A program made the position numbers and the translations under genes. From the IMG/VR virus record IMGVR_UViG_3300013094_000277, positions 1 to 23,791 of that record: a DNA stretch of 23,791 nucleotides, one strand, 5' to 3'. The stretch comes from a virus. Positions 1 through 9,944 of the stretch are shown piece after piece (the first letter of the stretch is position 1; each line of letters begins with the position of its first letter). The notes under the pieces were generated by a model that was not told where the DNA came from, ran no database searches, and saw only the letters and a list, made by a program, of their open reading frames with translations.

Positions 1-2096
1 ATACTCCAGTTGTCGCCAGAAAGTCGAATTCCATTGACATACACACGAACTACAAGATCATCTAGTGCGGCGATATCGTCAAAAATATCTATATTAAAAT
101 TATTAGTTAAATTAGAATTTTTATATATTCGAATAGCGGCTTGTGTATTAGTTACTGTCGAAGTCTTCCAGCCATTGACATACACTGAATTGCCAGAATA
201 GTCATGACTAACCAGATATCCAACATTGATATTTTTGCTAATCAGCGAGGTCGTCTCTTTATATTGGAAACTGTCAGTCGCCAGTGTAAAGTTAAAAACA
301 ATATCTCCAATGTTATTAACATTTTGATAACTTAACGGAAATCCTAAAGTTAAATCAGCAGTGCCTGTACCAATTTTATAAGAAAATATTGATGTACCGA
401 TAAATGAGCTACCATTGTAAACTGTGGTATCCCCGAAGCTAATACCGTTATCATCAACTACATCAAACAACGGAGCTTGATTTGTATTATTTTTTTGTTG
501 CGAAGATTGCCATGCAGTGCCGTTGAACCAATACATTCTACTTTGGTTCTTAATACCCTGCTTTACTAACACTGTCTGATTTTTTATAGGTGAATCTGTT
601 TCAGTAAGGACGATTTGATCGTATCCTTTGATGTTAATGAAACTAACTGTATAAATTTTATTTTGTACTAGCGAATCTTTATCTGATAAAAATAATACAC
701 GATGACCTGATACTAGCGGTACTCCATCAATATTATAACCTCGGGATCCTTCTATAGTAGAAAAAATATCTGTAGTAAATGTATCAACTAAATCGACATC
801 ATCGATTGCAGTTGTACCAAAATTAAATAATTTTAAATCAGCCTGAAATTCAATAATTGGTCGAATCGCTCTAGCTGTTTGATCTAAAGACAGATCACTT
901 CCATTATAACTAGCACTAGTCGCAATAACATCTTTATGGAACCAACGATTGTATCGACTCCATGGATTATGATCTTTACTTGCACGATTTATTACAAGAT
1001 AATCTGTTATGCTGGCAAATCCAGTAGCATCACTGAAAGGATCGACATCAAATGCGGCTGAATCAAATGCTATCGATTCAGCAACTGTGTAAGGATTAAT
1101 TATTTCTAAAACTTTAGAGTCAATTAAGGTGATTGCGGTTCCTACGCCTTCAACGTAGTATTGTCCAGTAGCATATGTTGAAGGTATTACTGTTCCTCCA
1201 AACGAAATTTTCATTCCGTTACTAAGTGCAGTACCGTCTGCTAGAACATAATTTTTTTTACCTAAAATGTCTTTTTCAACATCAATAGTTGATGCATCGG
1301 TTACATTAAATATTTCTAATGAACCACCTAAGTCAATATCAGTTTCACTTTGATAATACAAAATACTCGGTGCATCTAATGGGACTGTAAATGTTATAGT
1401 GCCTTGTTCTACAGCAAAATTGCTGACTCCATGTTTATATCTAGTGCTTGCTCCTACCACTCGCTGAGACATAAAACTAAAAGGATTTCCTGGACTGTTG
1501 ATTTCAAACGTATATGTTTGACCTCTATATAATTTCAATACAGGATTAAGATCTAATCCGTTTGGTGTAAACAGATATTCATTGGTGTTACCTTCTGATT
1601 GTATCTTTACAGTATATGTGCTAGTAATAGATACCGCCTGTCCGTAGATTGTAATAGTATCGGGACCATATGGCAACCAATAATAATTTTGAAAGTTAAC
1701 AAACTTATCCCAATCAATATGCGGATCCCATGAATAAAACTCTTGTTGATTTAATCGTGCATGATTATTTGTAATTCCACCAAAGACCCCAATTTGATTG
1801 ATATAATCGATATAGTCTTTAAAAAATGTAACATTACCTATACTGTCTTTAATAACTAGTCCGGGTTCTAATTGATAGTTTTGTCTTGTTGTATCTGCTG
1901 CGGTAACATAAACATCAGCACCTGTTGCCGCTTTTGCATTTTCACGACCAATAAATCCGCTGACCTTTGAAACTGTGCCAGGCTGATACAGCTGATCAAT
2001 CGTTGCCTGCAAGAATTTTTTATTAGCAGGTGTTTGATAAAAATCAGGAAGAAAATTTACGCCTAGCCCTGGCTTGCCGGTCGGATTGTTTGCCAT
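1..2096 (-). CDS. Large virion structural protein, C-terminus beyond the window
   Basis: An open minus-strand frame runs from an ATG at 2096 to the left edge (698 codons with no stop), so the gene is partial. The protein begins MANNPTGKPGLGVNFLPDFY. Residues of about 155-260 resemble the cupredoxin-like beta-sandwich repeat seen in marine phage structural proteins (LYRGQTYTFEIN, then VPLDAPSILYY), without the usual copper ligands. Near the visible end a VYVNG motif occurs twice, 47 residues apart. The ATG shares its A with the gp6 stop codon (TAATG), and a GGAG ribosome site lies at 2107-2110, so it is probably translationally coupled to gp6. Its place after gp6 is where T4 carries genes 7 and 8, so a peripheral baseplate or tail-fibre attachment role is plausible, but I see no specific match to gp7. 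No signal peptide or membrane segment is apparent. Confidence 0.82.
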   Translation of the reverse strand, partial: MANNPTGKPGLGVNFLPDFYQTPANKKFLQATIDQLYQPGTVSKVSGFIGRENAKAATGADVYVTAADTTRQNYQLEPGLVIKDSIGNVTFFKDYIDYINQIGVFGGITNNHARLNQQEFYSWDPHIDWDKFVNFQNYYWLPYGPDTITIYGQAVSITSTYTVKIQSEGNTNEYLFTPNGLDLNPVLKLYRGQTYTFEINSPGNPFSFMSQRVVGASTRYKHGVSNFAVEQGTITFTVPLDAPSILYYQSETDIDLGGSLEIFNVTDASTIDVEKDILGKKNYVLADGTALSNGMKISFGGTVIPSTYATGQYYVEGVGTAITLIDSKVLEIINPYTVAESIAFDSAAFDVDPFSDATGFASITDYLVINRASKDHNPWSRYNRWFHKDVIATSASYNGSDLSLDQTARAIRPIIEFQADLKLFNFGTTAIDDVDLVDTFTTDIFSTIEGSRGYNIDGVPLVSGHRVLFLSDKDSLVQNKIYTVSFINIKGYDQIVLTETDSPIKNQTVLVKQGIKNQSRMYWFNGTAWQSSQQKNNTNQAPLFDVVDDNGISFGDTTVYNGSSFIGTSIFSYKIGTGTADLTLGFPLSYQNVNNIGDIVFNFTLATDSFQYKETTSLISKNINVGYLVSHDYSGNSVYVNGWKTSTVTNTQAAIRIYKNSNLTNNFNIDIFDDIAALDDLVVRVYVNGIRLSGDNWS

Positions 2097-5000
2097 TAGT
2101 TAGATGCTCCAAAATTTGCGCTGGTTATGTTTTGACTAGATACTACTGTTGTTAGTGCTTCACCGGTAACTGTTTTAAGATTAGCACTAGTAAGTCCTGA
2201 TACTATTACAATATTTTTAGCTGTGGCACAACTTAAAAATATTTGATTACTAGAACATTGTACTTCAAATAAACTACCAAAGTATTGTCCAGATTGAGTA
2301 GGCACAATAACAAAGTTTGTAATATCTGGTGCTAGTTGATTCATGACATATGTTGACAATTCTGTAAAATAAAATGTGTCACCAAAGTCCCAATTCTGTA
2401 AAGCAAAAAATTGATTAATTGCTGTTAATATTCTTGCGGTAACGTCGGCAGTTGATACAGCAATAGTTGGATTGATGATGACATTAAAGGTTGCTTGTAA
2501 AGTAGGATCAGCCTGTTCTCCAAACAAAAGTTTATAACTTACAGGATGATAAACAATTTCATCGCTAATAGCTTTAATTAAATTCAAATTAGAACTTAGC
2601 ATACTGTTAAGTTCTGCTGAACTTGGAGGTAAAGGCTCGCTGATATTTGCGCCAGACAACCATTGTCTAAATTGAGAATCATAGCTGTCAGTTAATACAT
2701 AGATATCAATAATATTGCTTGGTCCTGGATCAATCCTTGAATCATAATCTGCACTATGAGTGTATTGAAATTTAATTTTATCTCTACCAGTATATACTCT
2801 GTAATCTAAAGTAGGAGAAAATATACCAGTTGTGCGATTTAATTTTTTTACAACACTAGTATCAATGAAATAAAAATATTGGCCATCTGGATATAAAGTA
2901 GAGGTAATACCTGTTTGTGTTGATTTGATGATTACAGGACCAGTATCTGGATCATTTAAAACATATCGATAATCTTCTTGACCTTCTGTTATAATATATT
3001 TTTCTTCTATAATATATTTGTATTTGTCTTGATCAAAGTTTCCAGTATTTGGATTAACCATGTCAAGGAATAGTTGAGGATTATCTACTATACCATTACC
3101 GCTAGAATCAGCAAACGTTACAACAATCTTTTTAGGATCTATATATCCGTCTTGTCCTACGTATTCACTAACAACTTGCCAATCAGAGTCAACTGTAAAT
3201 GCAGATGTACTGTCTGGTTGTGTGTTAATACTTAATAATTTAATTTGATCTTTAACTATATTGCTAGATGCAATATCATAAATTTTCTGATTACTGTCAA
3301 AATAGAAAGTTACAGCCGCATCGCTTTCAAATACATAGCGTATTTGTCTAGTGGTGATAGTGTAGTATTCATTATTAGTAGTAAACAACAACATCCAACT
3401 ACTGTCTATTTGAGTACTCGAAGTGTCTCCTTGGTTAACTAAACTAAAAGCACCTGCAACATTAAGATCTTGTTCATAGATAATTTGCCATGCTTGATTT
3501 ACTGCATCATAGCGTAGACCAAATGGTTGATTAGCAAATATTAAGTCTATCATTGTTGATTGAACACTTGGTGTAATTGTTAAAACAAACTTAGGAAGGA
3601 TTTGTGTTATTACGGCATTAGTAGGTATTTGCTGATTTAATTGAATAGGTCCAAATCCTGTGGCCAATCTACCAGTACCACTAGCAGTGCCGTCTCCTGA
3701 CACTGACACGACTTCAGCCCAAACATACGTTGTTCCGCCTGCTGGAATATTTCCAGTATATGCTACTAGTTCGTTGTTCTTTTTAGTATTAAAATAATAG
3801 CCAGCTGGTGCAACAAATTTTAGTAACGCACCTGCACCAACATATTTTAAATTTGTTGCAGTAAGATTTTGTCCAACAGTATAAGGAGTAGCATTTGCGA
3901 TTGATCCAATATATCCACTGGACATGTTGCTATCAGAAGTTATACTATACCACGCAGCACTATTACCAACTGTTAGTACGTCAATGAAATTAGCATAATA
4001 AAAATTTCTTAAATTTTGATCTCGTAGAATATCAGTTACAGTGTTAGCAATAATTCCTGCAATTTCAGTCTGTGTAGTATAGGTGAATGTGGTAGAATAT
4101 GTAAATGGTTGTTGATAAAGTACGCCGTCATCGGCAAACAAATTAGTGCTACTGTACTTGCCTGTTGGATCAGTCAGATCAAAATAACGGCTAATACCGC
4201 TGCTAGTTCTGTTTACTGCCTTAACCTTGGCCACCTGAAGATTAGCACTCAGCGGACTAATATTATAATCTTCACCTGTAATCATTCTATTTTGTGTATA
4301 GTATGTCTGAGGTGCGTTAGTTTTAATACTAGCATTTGTTTCTGACGCGGTTGCATTAGTCACTGATGTTGCCAGACTTAATGTAATAGATAATGTTTCA
4401 CTTGTGTTCTGTGCTGAAATGTAAGGTATAGTAATTCCAACGTTTACAATATCTGATGGATTAATTGTGTATGATAGATTATTACTTACTCTGTAATATA
4501 CTCTAAAAGAGCCTAGTGGCAAATTACCAAATACTCCGTCACTAAACGCCAATGCGATTGCATCGTTTGCTTTGGTTAATACGCTATAGATATTTTTAAC
4601 CTGATTGCTACTTAAACTGTTATAAATTACATTGTTACCAGTAACAGAAGGAATTTTTGTCCAGGTGGTTGATTCTGCACCTTTCTGATCAATGCCGTAT
4701 AACCATACGTCGGTATTGTTAATATTTTGAGTAGCAATGTCAATCGTTTGATTACTGCTAGGTTGCGTCACTGTAAATGTTGCAGTGTTCAACGATCCTT
4801 GAGTGAAATTAAAAAAGAATCCAGTTCCTGGACTACCAGCACCGTGACCATCATCACTATAAATGCAGGCGATCTGATTACCTGCTTTAGGTGCTTCTTC
4901 ATAAACAAAAGTTTCACCCTTGAATGTTGCACTGGTAATTTCAAAATTCATTGCACGACCTGCAACTGTTTGAGAAAATGTGTAGATAGGCACATCTGTA

Positions 5001-5578
5001 TTAGATGAGTTAAATCTATACTGTGCTGTAGGAATGCCGTAAATTACAGAATGATCAGCTGGGGTTCCAAACTGTTGAGTTGCGGGCATTGCCGCATTAA
5101 AGACTTTAATAAATTGATCATACCAGTTAGGATTGCTAGGATCATTCCAGTTAATATATTGTCCTGCAATGTTTCTTCCATTACTATCAATTACGTTTTC
5201 GCTAGTACGAATAGTTTGAATTTTTAATAGACCACTGGCTGCAACGTTTCTGCTGGCATTATAGCTGACTAACTGTGCTAAACGCAGTACGCTATCACGA
5301 CGTTCTGCTAGTTCTAAAAAGTTCTCACGAGCATTTAGGTCAACGCGGAAAGCAATACTTTGACCTACATAGGCTATAAGATCTATAAGAGCTAGATACT
5401 CGCTACTTTCAATATAATCGTTAAAATCTTCTGGAAAATTTGTACGAATATAGTCAATCATTGTTCGACGCAGATTATCAAAGTCATAGCTTTGAAAGTC
5501 AGCATTTTTAAAACTTTGATAAATTTTGGTCCAATCTTCTGATACTAGGAGATTGTTTTGTCTAGCAGTTGAACTCAT
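2096..5578 (-). CDS. 6: Baseplate wedge protein gp6 (baseplate J-like), enlarged
   Basis: This 1160-residue protein matches the gp6 family at its N-terminus. Residues of about 25-115 hold the typical block YDFDNLRRTMIDYIR, ESSEYLALIDLIAYVGQS, DLNARENFLELAERRDSVLRL. The C-terminal part, from about residue 1010, carries the conserved segment around ISDEIVYHPVSYKLLFGE and ATFNVIINPTIAVSTADV, followed by a DFGDTFYFTEL region. Gp6 dimers form the inner ring of the baseplate and join neighbouring wedges during sheath contraction. T4 gp6 is about 660 residues, so some 500 residues are extra, apparently in the Ser/Thr/Asn-rich beta-type middle (about 130-950). A late-type promoter (5597-5604) and an AGGAA ribosome site lie in the 46-base gap after gp25. 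The stop overlaps the start of the next gene. Confidence 0.93.
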   Translation of the reverse strand: MSSTARQNNLLVSEDWTKIYQSFKNADFQSYDFDNLRRTMIDYIRTNFPEDFNDYIESSEYLALIDLIAYVGQSIAFRVDLNARENFLELAERRDSVLRLAQLVSYNASRNVAASGLLKIQTIRTSENVIDSNGRNIAGQYINWNDPSNPNWYDQFIKVFNAAMPATQQFGTPADHSVIYGIPTAQYRFNSSNTDVPIYTFSQTVAGRAMNFEITSATFKGETFVYEEAPKAGNQIACIYSDDGHGAGSPGTGFFFNFTQGSLNTATFTVTQPSSNQTIDIATQNINNTDVWLYGIDQKGAESTTWTKIPSVTGNNVIYNSLSSNQVKNIYSVLTKANDAIALAFSDGVFGNLPLGSFRVYYRVSNNLSYTINPSDIVNVGITIPYISAQNTSETLSITLSLATSVTNATASETNASIKTNAPQTYYTQNRMITGEDYNISPLSANLQVAKVKAVNRTSSGISRYFDLTDPTGKYSSTNLFADDGVLYQQPFTYSTTFTYTTQTEIAGIIANTVTDILRDQNLRNFYYANFIDVLTVGNSAAWYSITSDSNMSSGYIGSIANATPYTVGQNLTATNLKYVGAGALLKFVAPAGYYFNTKKNNELVAYTGNIPAGGTTYVWAEVVSVSGDGTASGTGRLATGFGPIQLNQQIPTNAVITQILPKFVLTITPSVQSTMIDLIFANQPFGLRYDAVNQAWQIIYEQDLNVAGAFSLVNQGDTSSTQIDSSWMLLFTTNNEYYTITTRQIRYVFESDAAVTFYFDSNQKIYDIASSNIVKDQIKLLSINTQPDSTSAFTVDSDWQVVSEYVGQDGYIDPKKIVVTFADSSGNGIVDNPQLFLDMVNPNTGNFDQDKYKYIIEEKYIITEGQEDYRYVLNDPDTGPVIIKSTQTGITSTLYPDGQYFYFIDTSVVKKLNRTTGIFSPTLDYRVYTGRDKIKFQYTHSADYDSRIDPGPSNIIDIYVLTDSYDSQFRQWLSGANISEPLPPSSAELNSMLSSNLNLIKAISDEIVYHPVSYKLLFGEQADPTLQATFNVIINPTIAVSTADVTARILTAINQFFALQNWDFGDTFYFTELSTYVMNQLAPDITNFVIVPTQSGQYFGSLFEVQCSSNQIFLSCATAKNIVIVSGLTSANLKTVTGEALTTVVSSQNITSANFGASN

Positions 5579-5596
5579 GGTTGTTCCTAATAATTG

Positions 5597-5604
5597 TATT
5601 TATT
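5597..5604 (-). promoter_or_regulatory. T4-type late promoter upstream of gp6
   Basis: The minus strand reads AATAAATA, a 7/8 match to the T4 late consensus TATAAATA. It lies in the 46-base gap between gp25 and gp6, so transcription would begin near 5591, about 13 bases before the gp6 start. It would boost gp6 and the large protein after it independently of the upstream operon. Confidence 0.6.
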
Positions 5605-5624
5605 GAATAAAATTATGTGAGCAG

Positions 5625-6053
5625 TTAATTAACTATACCGTTAGTTTGATCAAACTGGACTTGTAAATTTTCCGACAAATTGTATGGAACATAGGTTAAT
5701 GTAGCCTGTATCTGTATGCCAGTGTCGTACGGGGTTATAGTAATATTACTTGCCTGTACACGTGGGTCGTAATTTAATAAAAAATTTACATTTTGCAAAA
5801 TTACATCCTGCACTTGGGGTGTTAATGGCTCAAACAGTAGATCCCAGATAACACATCCAAATGTAGGATTCATCAGGCGTTCACCTTGTCGGACATAGAA
5901 GCTGTTTAGGATATCTTGCTTAATTAGTTCAAAATCATAAAGAGCAAAATTCTGACTATTAGTGTTTACTGTACTAAATCCCCTATACATCTGTGATGTA
6001 GAAACAGTAGTATTAGGTTTTCCGTTAATAGTTATTTTGTTTTGTAGGCTCAT
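5625..6053 (-). CDS. 25: Baseplate wedge protein gp25 (GPW/gp25 family)
   Basis: The 142-residue length is close to T4 gp25 (132). The middle of the protein carries the family core: LYDFELIKQDILNSFYVRQGERLMNPTFGCVIWDLLFEP, a helical segment followed by the conserved region after 'RxG.R'. The rest, VILQNVNFLLNYDPRV and a C-terminal beta-sheet, is also typical. Gp25 is the conserved wedge component of all contractile systems and sits with gp6 and gp53 around the hub, where sheath assembly starts. The ATG overlaps the gp5 stop by four bases (ATGA), with a strong AAGGAG site at 6061-6066 inside the end of gp5, so it is coupled to gp5 translation. Confidence 0.95.
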   Translation of the reverse strand: MSLQNKITINGKPNTTVSTSQMYRGFSTVNTNSQNFALYDFELIKQDILNSFYVRQGERLMNPTFGCVIWDLLFEPLTPQVQDVILQNVNFLLNYDPRVQASNITITPYDTGIQIQATLTYVPYNLSENLQVQFDQTNGIVN

Positions 6054-7729
6054 GATGGAGCTCCTTGATTTTTAGGCTGACTGTCAGCTGGCGGTACTTT
6101 AAGGAATGTGTCTGTAATAGTAGTATAAGATTTATAAAATTTTGGTACAGTTGCACTACCATTGGTGAATTTAATTGCTGATGATTCTCTGTCAGTTTTT
6201 GCTGCTGTCAGGGCCAACGGATCTAAATTCTCATGCTGTGTCCACGGTTCTACATTCGGTATACGTTTCATTATACTAGTAATACTGCTGCCGGAGGAAT
6301 TGTAAATATTACTAAATGTTGATAAAGAGGATGCTGTTTTAGCACTAGTTGCTGGACTATTATCTATTGCTCCGGTTCTAGGAGGAGCAGAACTTTGAGA
6401 ATAATCTGTGCCGCTACCTCTCCAAGTATGGGTATCTCCTAGTATAGTATCATAGTAGGCCGTGCCAACTTTTCGAGTAAACGTAGTACCGGTAGTTAAA
6501 AATGTATCAGTACCTGAATTAATTTCTAGTTGTTTTCCAGTTGTAATAAATCCGTTAGTCCCTACTATTAGTTGCAGTTGATCTTTACTTTCAATTCTAA
6601 CTTCGCCGCTTAGAGTTCCGGCAGTTGTACCGGCAGCCTTGATGTTTACATTGCGGCCTGCTTCCATGTTTATATCGCGATCTGCATAAAAGTTCATATC
6701 AGCTTTGGTATGTACACTAACGCTGTCGGCAGCATAGATATCAATTTTTCCATTACTGGTTAATTCAATCCATGTAGTTCCTTTGGCATTACCAATGTAG
6801 ATCAAATCTTCTGAATTGTGCAACAGTATCTGATGGCCGGTTCGAGTTCTAATACGCACTAGTTCATTATGAGGTATAGTCACGTCTCCGCTCTTATCAC
6901 CTTGTTCAATAGCAGCGTAATCAGGTTCACCTTGCCCAGCAGATTTTTTTCTAAGGAAGTTAGGATCGCCGTCATCCATAACAAATGTTGTGCCGCCAAG
7001 TCTGCTGACATAGGCATTGGGTATTTGATTTTCTATAGTGCCAATCGGGCCTTGTTTTGCACCTGCCTGTTTATCTAATGGGCCGGGAGTACTAATACCA
7101 AATACAGAACTTGGCAACTCTCGTCTAGAACTGCTGGTTGTGATTCCTCGAATATCATCGTAGGCCAGGCCTTGATTAGTTAATACCGTAGTAAATGGAT
7201 GCGTAGGTTTTTTTAATTTTTCAGGATCATTGGGACTGTTGTTTGCCGGAATTTTTTTATTGTATTCACCGGTAGGTACACGAGCATTTCGTCCTTGAGA
7301 ATCTTTAGGCAAAGTTGTGTCTACTGTACTTTCAGTAGCTGCTATACCCGGTGTCATGAAATTCATATTATCTTCAACAACACAACCTATCCAATAGCAA
7401 TACTTGGCATTGCCGCCGACTAACATAATGAGTACTTGTGAACCTATGTCAGGAGGCACTGCCCAGAAACCATAACTTTTTTGTGTATTATTGTAGTCGT
7501 TGGGATCCGGAGAAGTATACTGTATTCCTGTTGTACCAAAAAAAGGACTTAGATACTTGGCCGTGTATTGCTGGCCCGATGCTCCTGTAGTTCCGCCTTC
7601 TGTAAGAACCTCTACTCGTAAGTTTCCAGAATAAGTACCATCTAGATATCCTATTACTTTAGCCCTGAATGGACCGGTTTCACCTTTAGGTGCATCTTTA
7701 GAACTAAAATTTTCTTCAAAATTTGGCAT
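6050..7729 (-). CDS. 5: Baseplate central spike protein gp5, no lysozyme domain
   Basis: 559 residues. Residues of about 20-120 form the OB-fold domain of gp5/VgrG spikes, ending in YGFWAVPPDIGSQVLIMLV. A linker of about 170 residues rich in Pro, Gly and Ser follows. Residues of about 288-400 show the short repeating strands of the spike beta-helix (HQILLHNSEDLIYIG, WIELTSNGKIDIYA, DMNFYADRDINMEAGRNVNI), as in gp5C and VgrG. The T4 lysozyme domain that lies between the OB fold and the helix is not recognisable here. The C-terminal 150 residues are low-complexity Ser/Thr. The trimer would form the membrane-piercing tip below the hub. A ribosome site (AAGGGA) overlaps the end of the hub gene, 9 bases upstream. 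Confidence 0.93.
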   Translation of the reverse strand: MPNFEENFSSKDAPKGETGPFRAKVIGYLDGTYSGNLRVEVLTEGGTTGASGQQYTAKYLSPFFGTTGIQYTSPDPNDYNNTQKSYGFWAVPPDIGSQVLIMLVGGNAKYCYWIGCVVEDNMNFMTPGIAATESTVDTTLPKDSQGRNARVPTGEYNKKIPANNSPNDPEKLKKPTHPFTTVLTNQGLAYDDIRGITTSSSRRELPSSVFGISTPGPLDKQAGAKQGPIGTIENQIPNAYVSRLGGTTFVMDDGDPNFLRKKSAGQGEPDYAAIEQGDKSGDVTIPHNELVRIRTRTGHQILLHNSEDLIYIGNAKGTTWIELTSNGKIDIYAADSVSVHTKADMNFYADRDINMEAGRNVNIKAAGTTAGTLSGEVRIESKDQLQLIVGTNGFITTGKQLEINSGTDTFLTTGTTFTRKVGTAYYDTILGDTHTWRGSGTDYSQSSAPPRTGAIDNSPATSAKTASSLSTFSNIYNSSGSSITSIMKRIPNVEPWTQHENLDPLALTAAKTDRESSAIKFTNGSATVPKFYKSYTTITDTFLKVPPADSQPKNQGAPS

Positions 7730-7738
7730 GTGTTTCCC

Positions 7739-9943
7739 TTACATCGAGCCGTCTGGATAGCCGGTGCCGCCCGCTCTTGGTGCTGTCGGATCATTCGGGT
7801 ATGCTGATTTTTTCGATGTGTTATCAACAGAAAATATTTTACCTACTTGTCCTGGACCTTGCAAGAATTGCCCTTGTCTACGAGTAGCGGTTAGTGTTTG
7901 TGTAAATTGTCCGCCACGGAATTCACTGTGTGCAGCGGTTACCCAGTATAGGCCGCTCCAGTGTGTTACCGCAGCACTTTTGCTGAAACCTCCGTAATTA
8001 TACAAGCCAGTTCCTGGATCAATATCAATCGGACTTCTAAAGTAAACAGCAATATCTACTTCACCATTTTGATAATTCACACTGCCGTCGGCATTTAAAT
8101 TTACATAGTTAGTTGGCCATGAAACATAATTACCCCAGCCGCTATGCCCTAAAAAATATGGATCGCCTATTATTTTCATATCAAGATTTAACATTTCTGC
8201 AGGTTGTGTTGCGGCTGTGGCAAAATATTTTGCTGCACGATTTTTTTCGTCTTCTGTGCCACCGCCACCCAGTTGATCCCACCATGTTGTTGTGTGTGCT
8301 GGATTTAATTTGTTTGGAATTTCTCCTCCAGACTTTGATGTGTCTATTGGGTTACCTTCTGGAAGTGGTTTAATATTATCTGATTTTTGATCTGCCCCTG
8401 CTGTCACTGCTTGATTCTGCACATCACCTGTAGTTGATAACGATTTAGCAGGTAACTTGCCACGAAAAGTTAGATCAAAGTTAATGGCGAAATTTATAAT
8501 ATCTGTATTTTTACCAGTATAAATGTAGTTGTACTCTTTAATTGCTTGTAATTGCAATGCGCCATCTAGTCCCGGTGCCTTGGTATTAGTTGGCATTAAT
8601 CTGCTGGTATGTACATTATAAAAACTAACTCTGTAGACTAGTAATCGAGGTTTCTCGCCAGTGGTTGTTTCGTTATCTGTAGTAGAAATATTGTACATCT
8701 GTGTGTCAATTCTCCACCATTTTCTATATCCCTCAGCAGTGACAGCACCTTTAGCTAGTGCTTGCTTTGGATATTCGCTGGAGAAAATTACCTGATTGAT
8801 TACGTTCATTATTGAAGAATTTTTCTGAAATCTATGTTCTCCAATTTTTGTGTCATTGAGTACATTTGCACGAATGTCAACTTTAAAATCAGCTTTATAA
8901 ACATTTTTAGGTCCGGTTACAGGAGTCGAACCTGACTTTGTATCACCGTACCCCATATCAGCAAGGCCGATGTCGTTACAGTCAGCTGCTGTTTGAATAA
9001 GTGTACTATTTTTAGAACTACGAGTAACTCCCAATTTAACATTAAGAGCGGCGGCGGTTGCACTGGGACTAACTGTTGCCCCAAGGGCTGCTCCGCCCGA
9101 AGCATCTGTGCTAGCAGAAGCAATATTTTTAGGAAATAAAATAACAACTTCGTCTGCTACTTTGACTAATCCATCAGTTACTTTTTGTTTTAAAATTCTA
9201 TTAACTACTGCTTGTAAACTATCTTCACCTGTTTGCAGTGTTTCTTGTACAGTACGACCACTTATGGAAATAGGAGTCGGTATGGTTGAATCCTTTGCGC
9301 TGGTTATTCCTTGATTTAAAATCATTGCTTCACACTTGTAAATGCAACCCCGCTCACTGACCTGCATTTCTGTTTTTATAAATTTAAAAGGAATGTATCG
9401 AGTAGCTTGCGGAATATTTTCTAATTGTCCGTTTTCTTTATTTCCTCTAAATTGTATAGACATGACAAAAGGCGCAACTGGCCAGTTGTTATGACCGTAT
9501 TGTTGGGCTGCTTGCTCAATAGCGATATAAAATAAGCCCATACTGTATGGTTCAGTAATTTCAAAATCTAATTTAACTGCGTTGGTCAAATGTAAATTAT
9601 CCAGATTCATTTGATGATCGATTGACACGTTGTCAATAAAAAAGTCAAATCTACCAAATGCTGTATTAATTCTATTGCTAGGATCTGTATTTGCAGATTT
9701 AGCAATCAATGGCAATCTGGTTTGCATATAAGTAGAATCAGGATTGGCCACTTGATCATCGCTGAGAACACTGATACCTAGTATGTAATCATAACTGGCA
9801 TAGTCAAACAGTACATTTTTTAAAGGAAATTTAACAGGGGCAAGTTTTTGAATAAAACTGCCAACAGAACTTAAAAACCCGCCAGATGAATCTACAGCAG
9901 GTATAGGTGTTCCATTGACGTCTACTGTTGCGCCGTCAGCCAT
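7739..9943 (-). CDS. Baseplate hub protein, probable gp27 counterpart
   Basis: This 734-residue protein lies directly upstream of the gp5 spike gene and after gp48/gp53, the place expected for the hub. Residues of about 100-235 form a beta-rich domain containing FDFFIDNVSIDHQMNLDNLHL, EITEPYSMGLFYIAIEQAA and RYIPFKFIKTEM. The C-terminus has GLYWVTAAHSEF followed by GGQFTQTLTATRRQGQ, a pattern I associate with hub and tail-protein-D-like barrels. The centre (about 240-330 and 500-580) is low-complexity and may be linker. T4 gp27 is only about 391 residues, so either this is an expanded gp27 or it also carries another hub function. The assignment rests on context and fold-like patterns rather than a clear family motif. 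The start lies one base after the gp53 stop. Confidence 0.7.
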   Translation of the reverse strand: MADGATVDVNGTPIPAVDSSGGFLSSVGSFIQKLAPVKFPLKNVLFDYASYDYILGISVLSDDQVANPDSTYMQTRLPLIAKSANTDPSNRINTAFGRFDFFIDNVSIDHQMNLDNLHLTNAVKLDFEITEPYSMGLFYIAIEQAAQQYGHNNWPVAPFVMSIQFRGNKENGQLENIPQATRYIPFKFIKTEMQVSERGCIYKCEAMILNQGITSAKDSTIPTPISISGRTVQETLQTGEDSLQAVVNRILKQKVTDGLVKVADEVVILFPKNIASASTDASGGAALGATVSPSATAAALNVKLGVTRSSKNSTLIQTAADCNDIGLADMGYGDTKSGSTPVTGPKNVYKADFKVDIRANVLNDTKIGEHRFQKNSSIMNVINQVIFSSEYPKQALAKGAVTAEGYRKWWRIDTQMYNISTTDNETTTGEKPRLLVYRVSFYNVHTSRLMPTNTKAPGLDGALQLQAIKEYNYIYTGKNTDIINFAINFDLTFRGKLPAKSLSTTGDVQNQAVTAGADQKSDNIKPLPEGNPIDTSKSGGEIPNKLNPAHTTTWWDQLGGGGTEDEKNRAAKYFATAATQPAEMLNLDMKIIGDPYFLGHSGWGNYVSWPTNYVNLNADGSVNYQNGEVDIAVYFRSPIDIDPGTGLYNYGGFSKSAAVTHWSGLYWVTAAHSEFRGGQFTQTLTATRRQGQFLQGPGQVGKIFSVDNTSKKSAYPNDPTAPRAGGTGYPDGSM

Positions 9944-9944
9944 T

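Noticed and set aside
31-185. A 14-base direct repeat (31-44 and 172-185) as a mobile-element mark
   Set aside because: The copies are 141 bases apart, in frame, and encode the same VYVNG motif, so this is a repeated protein element.
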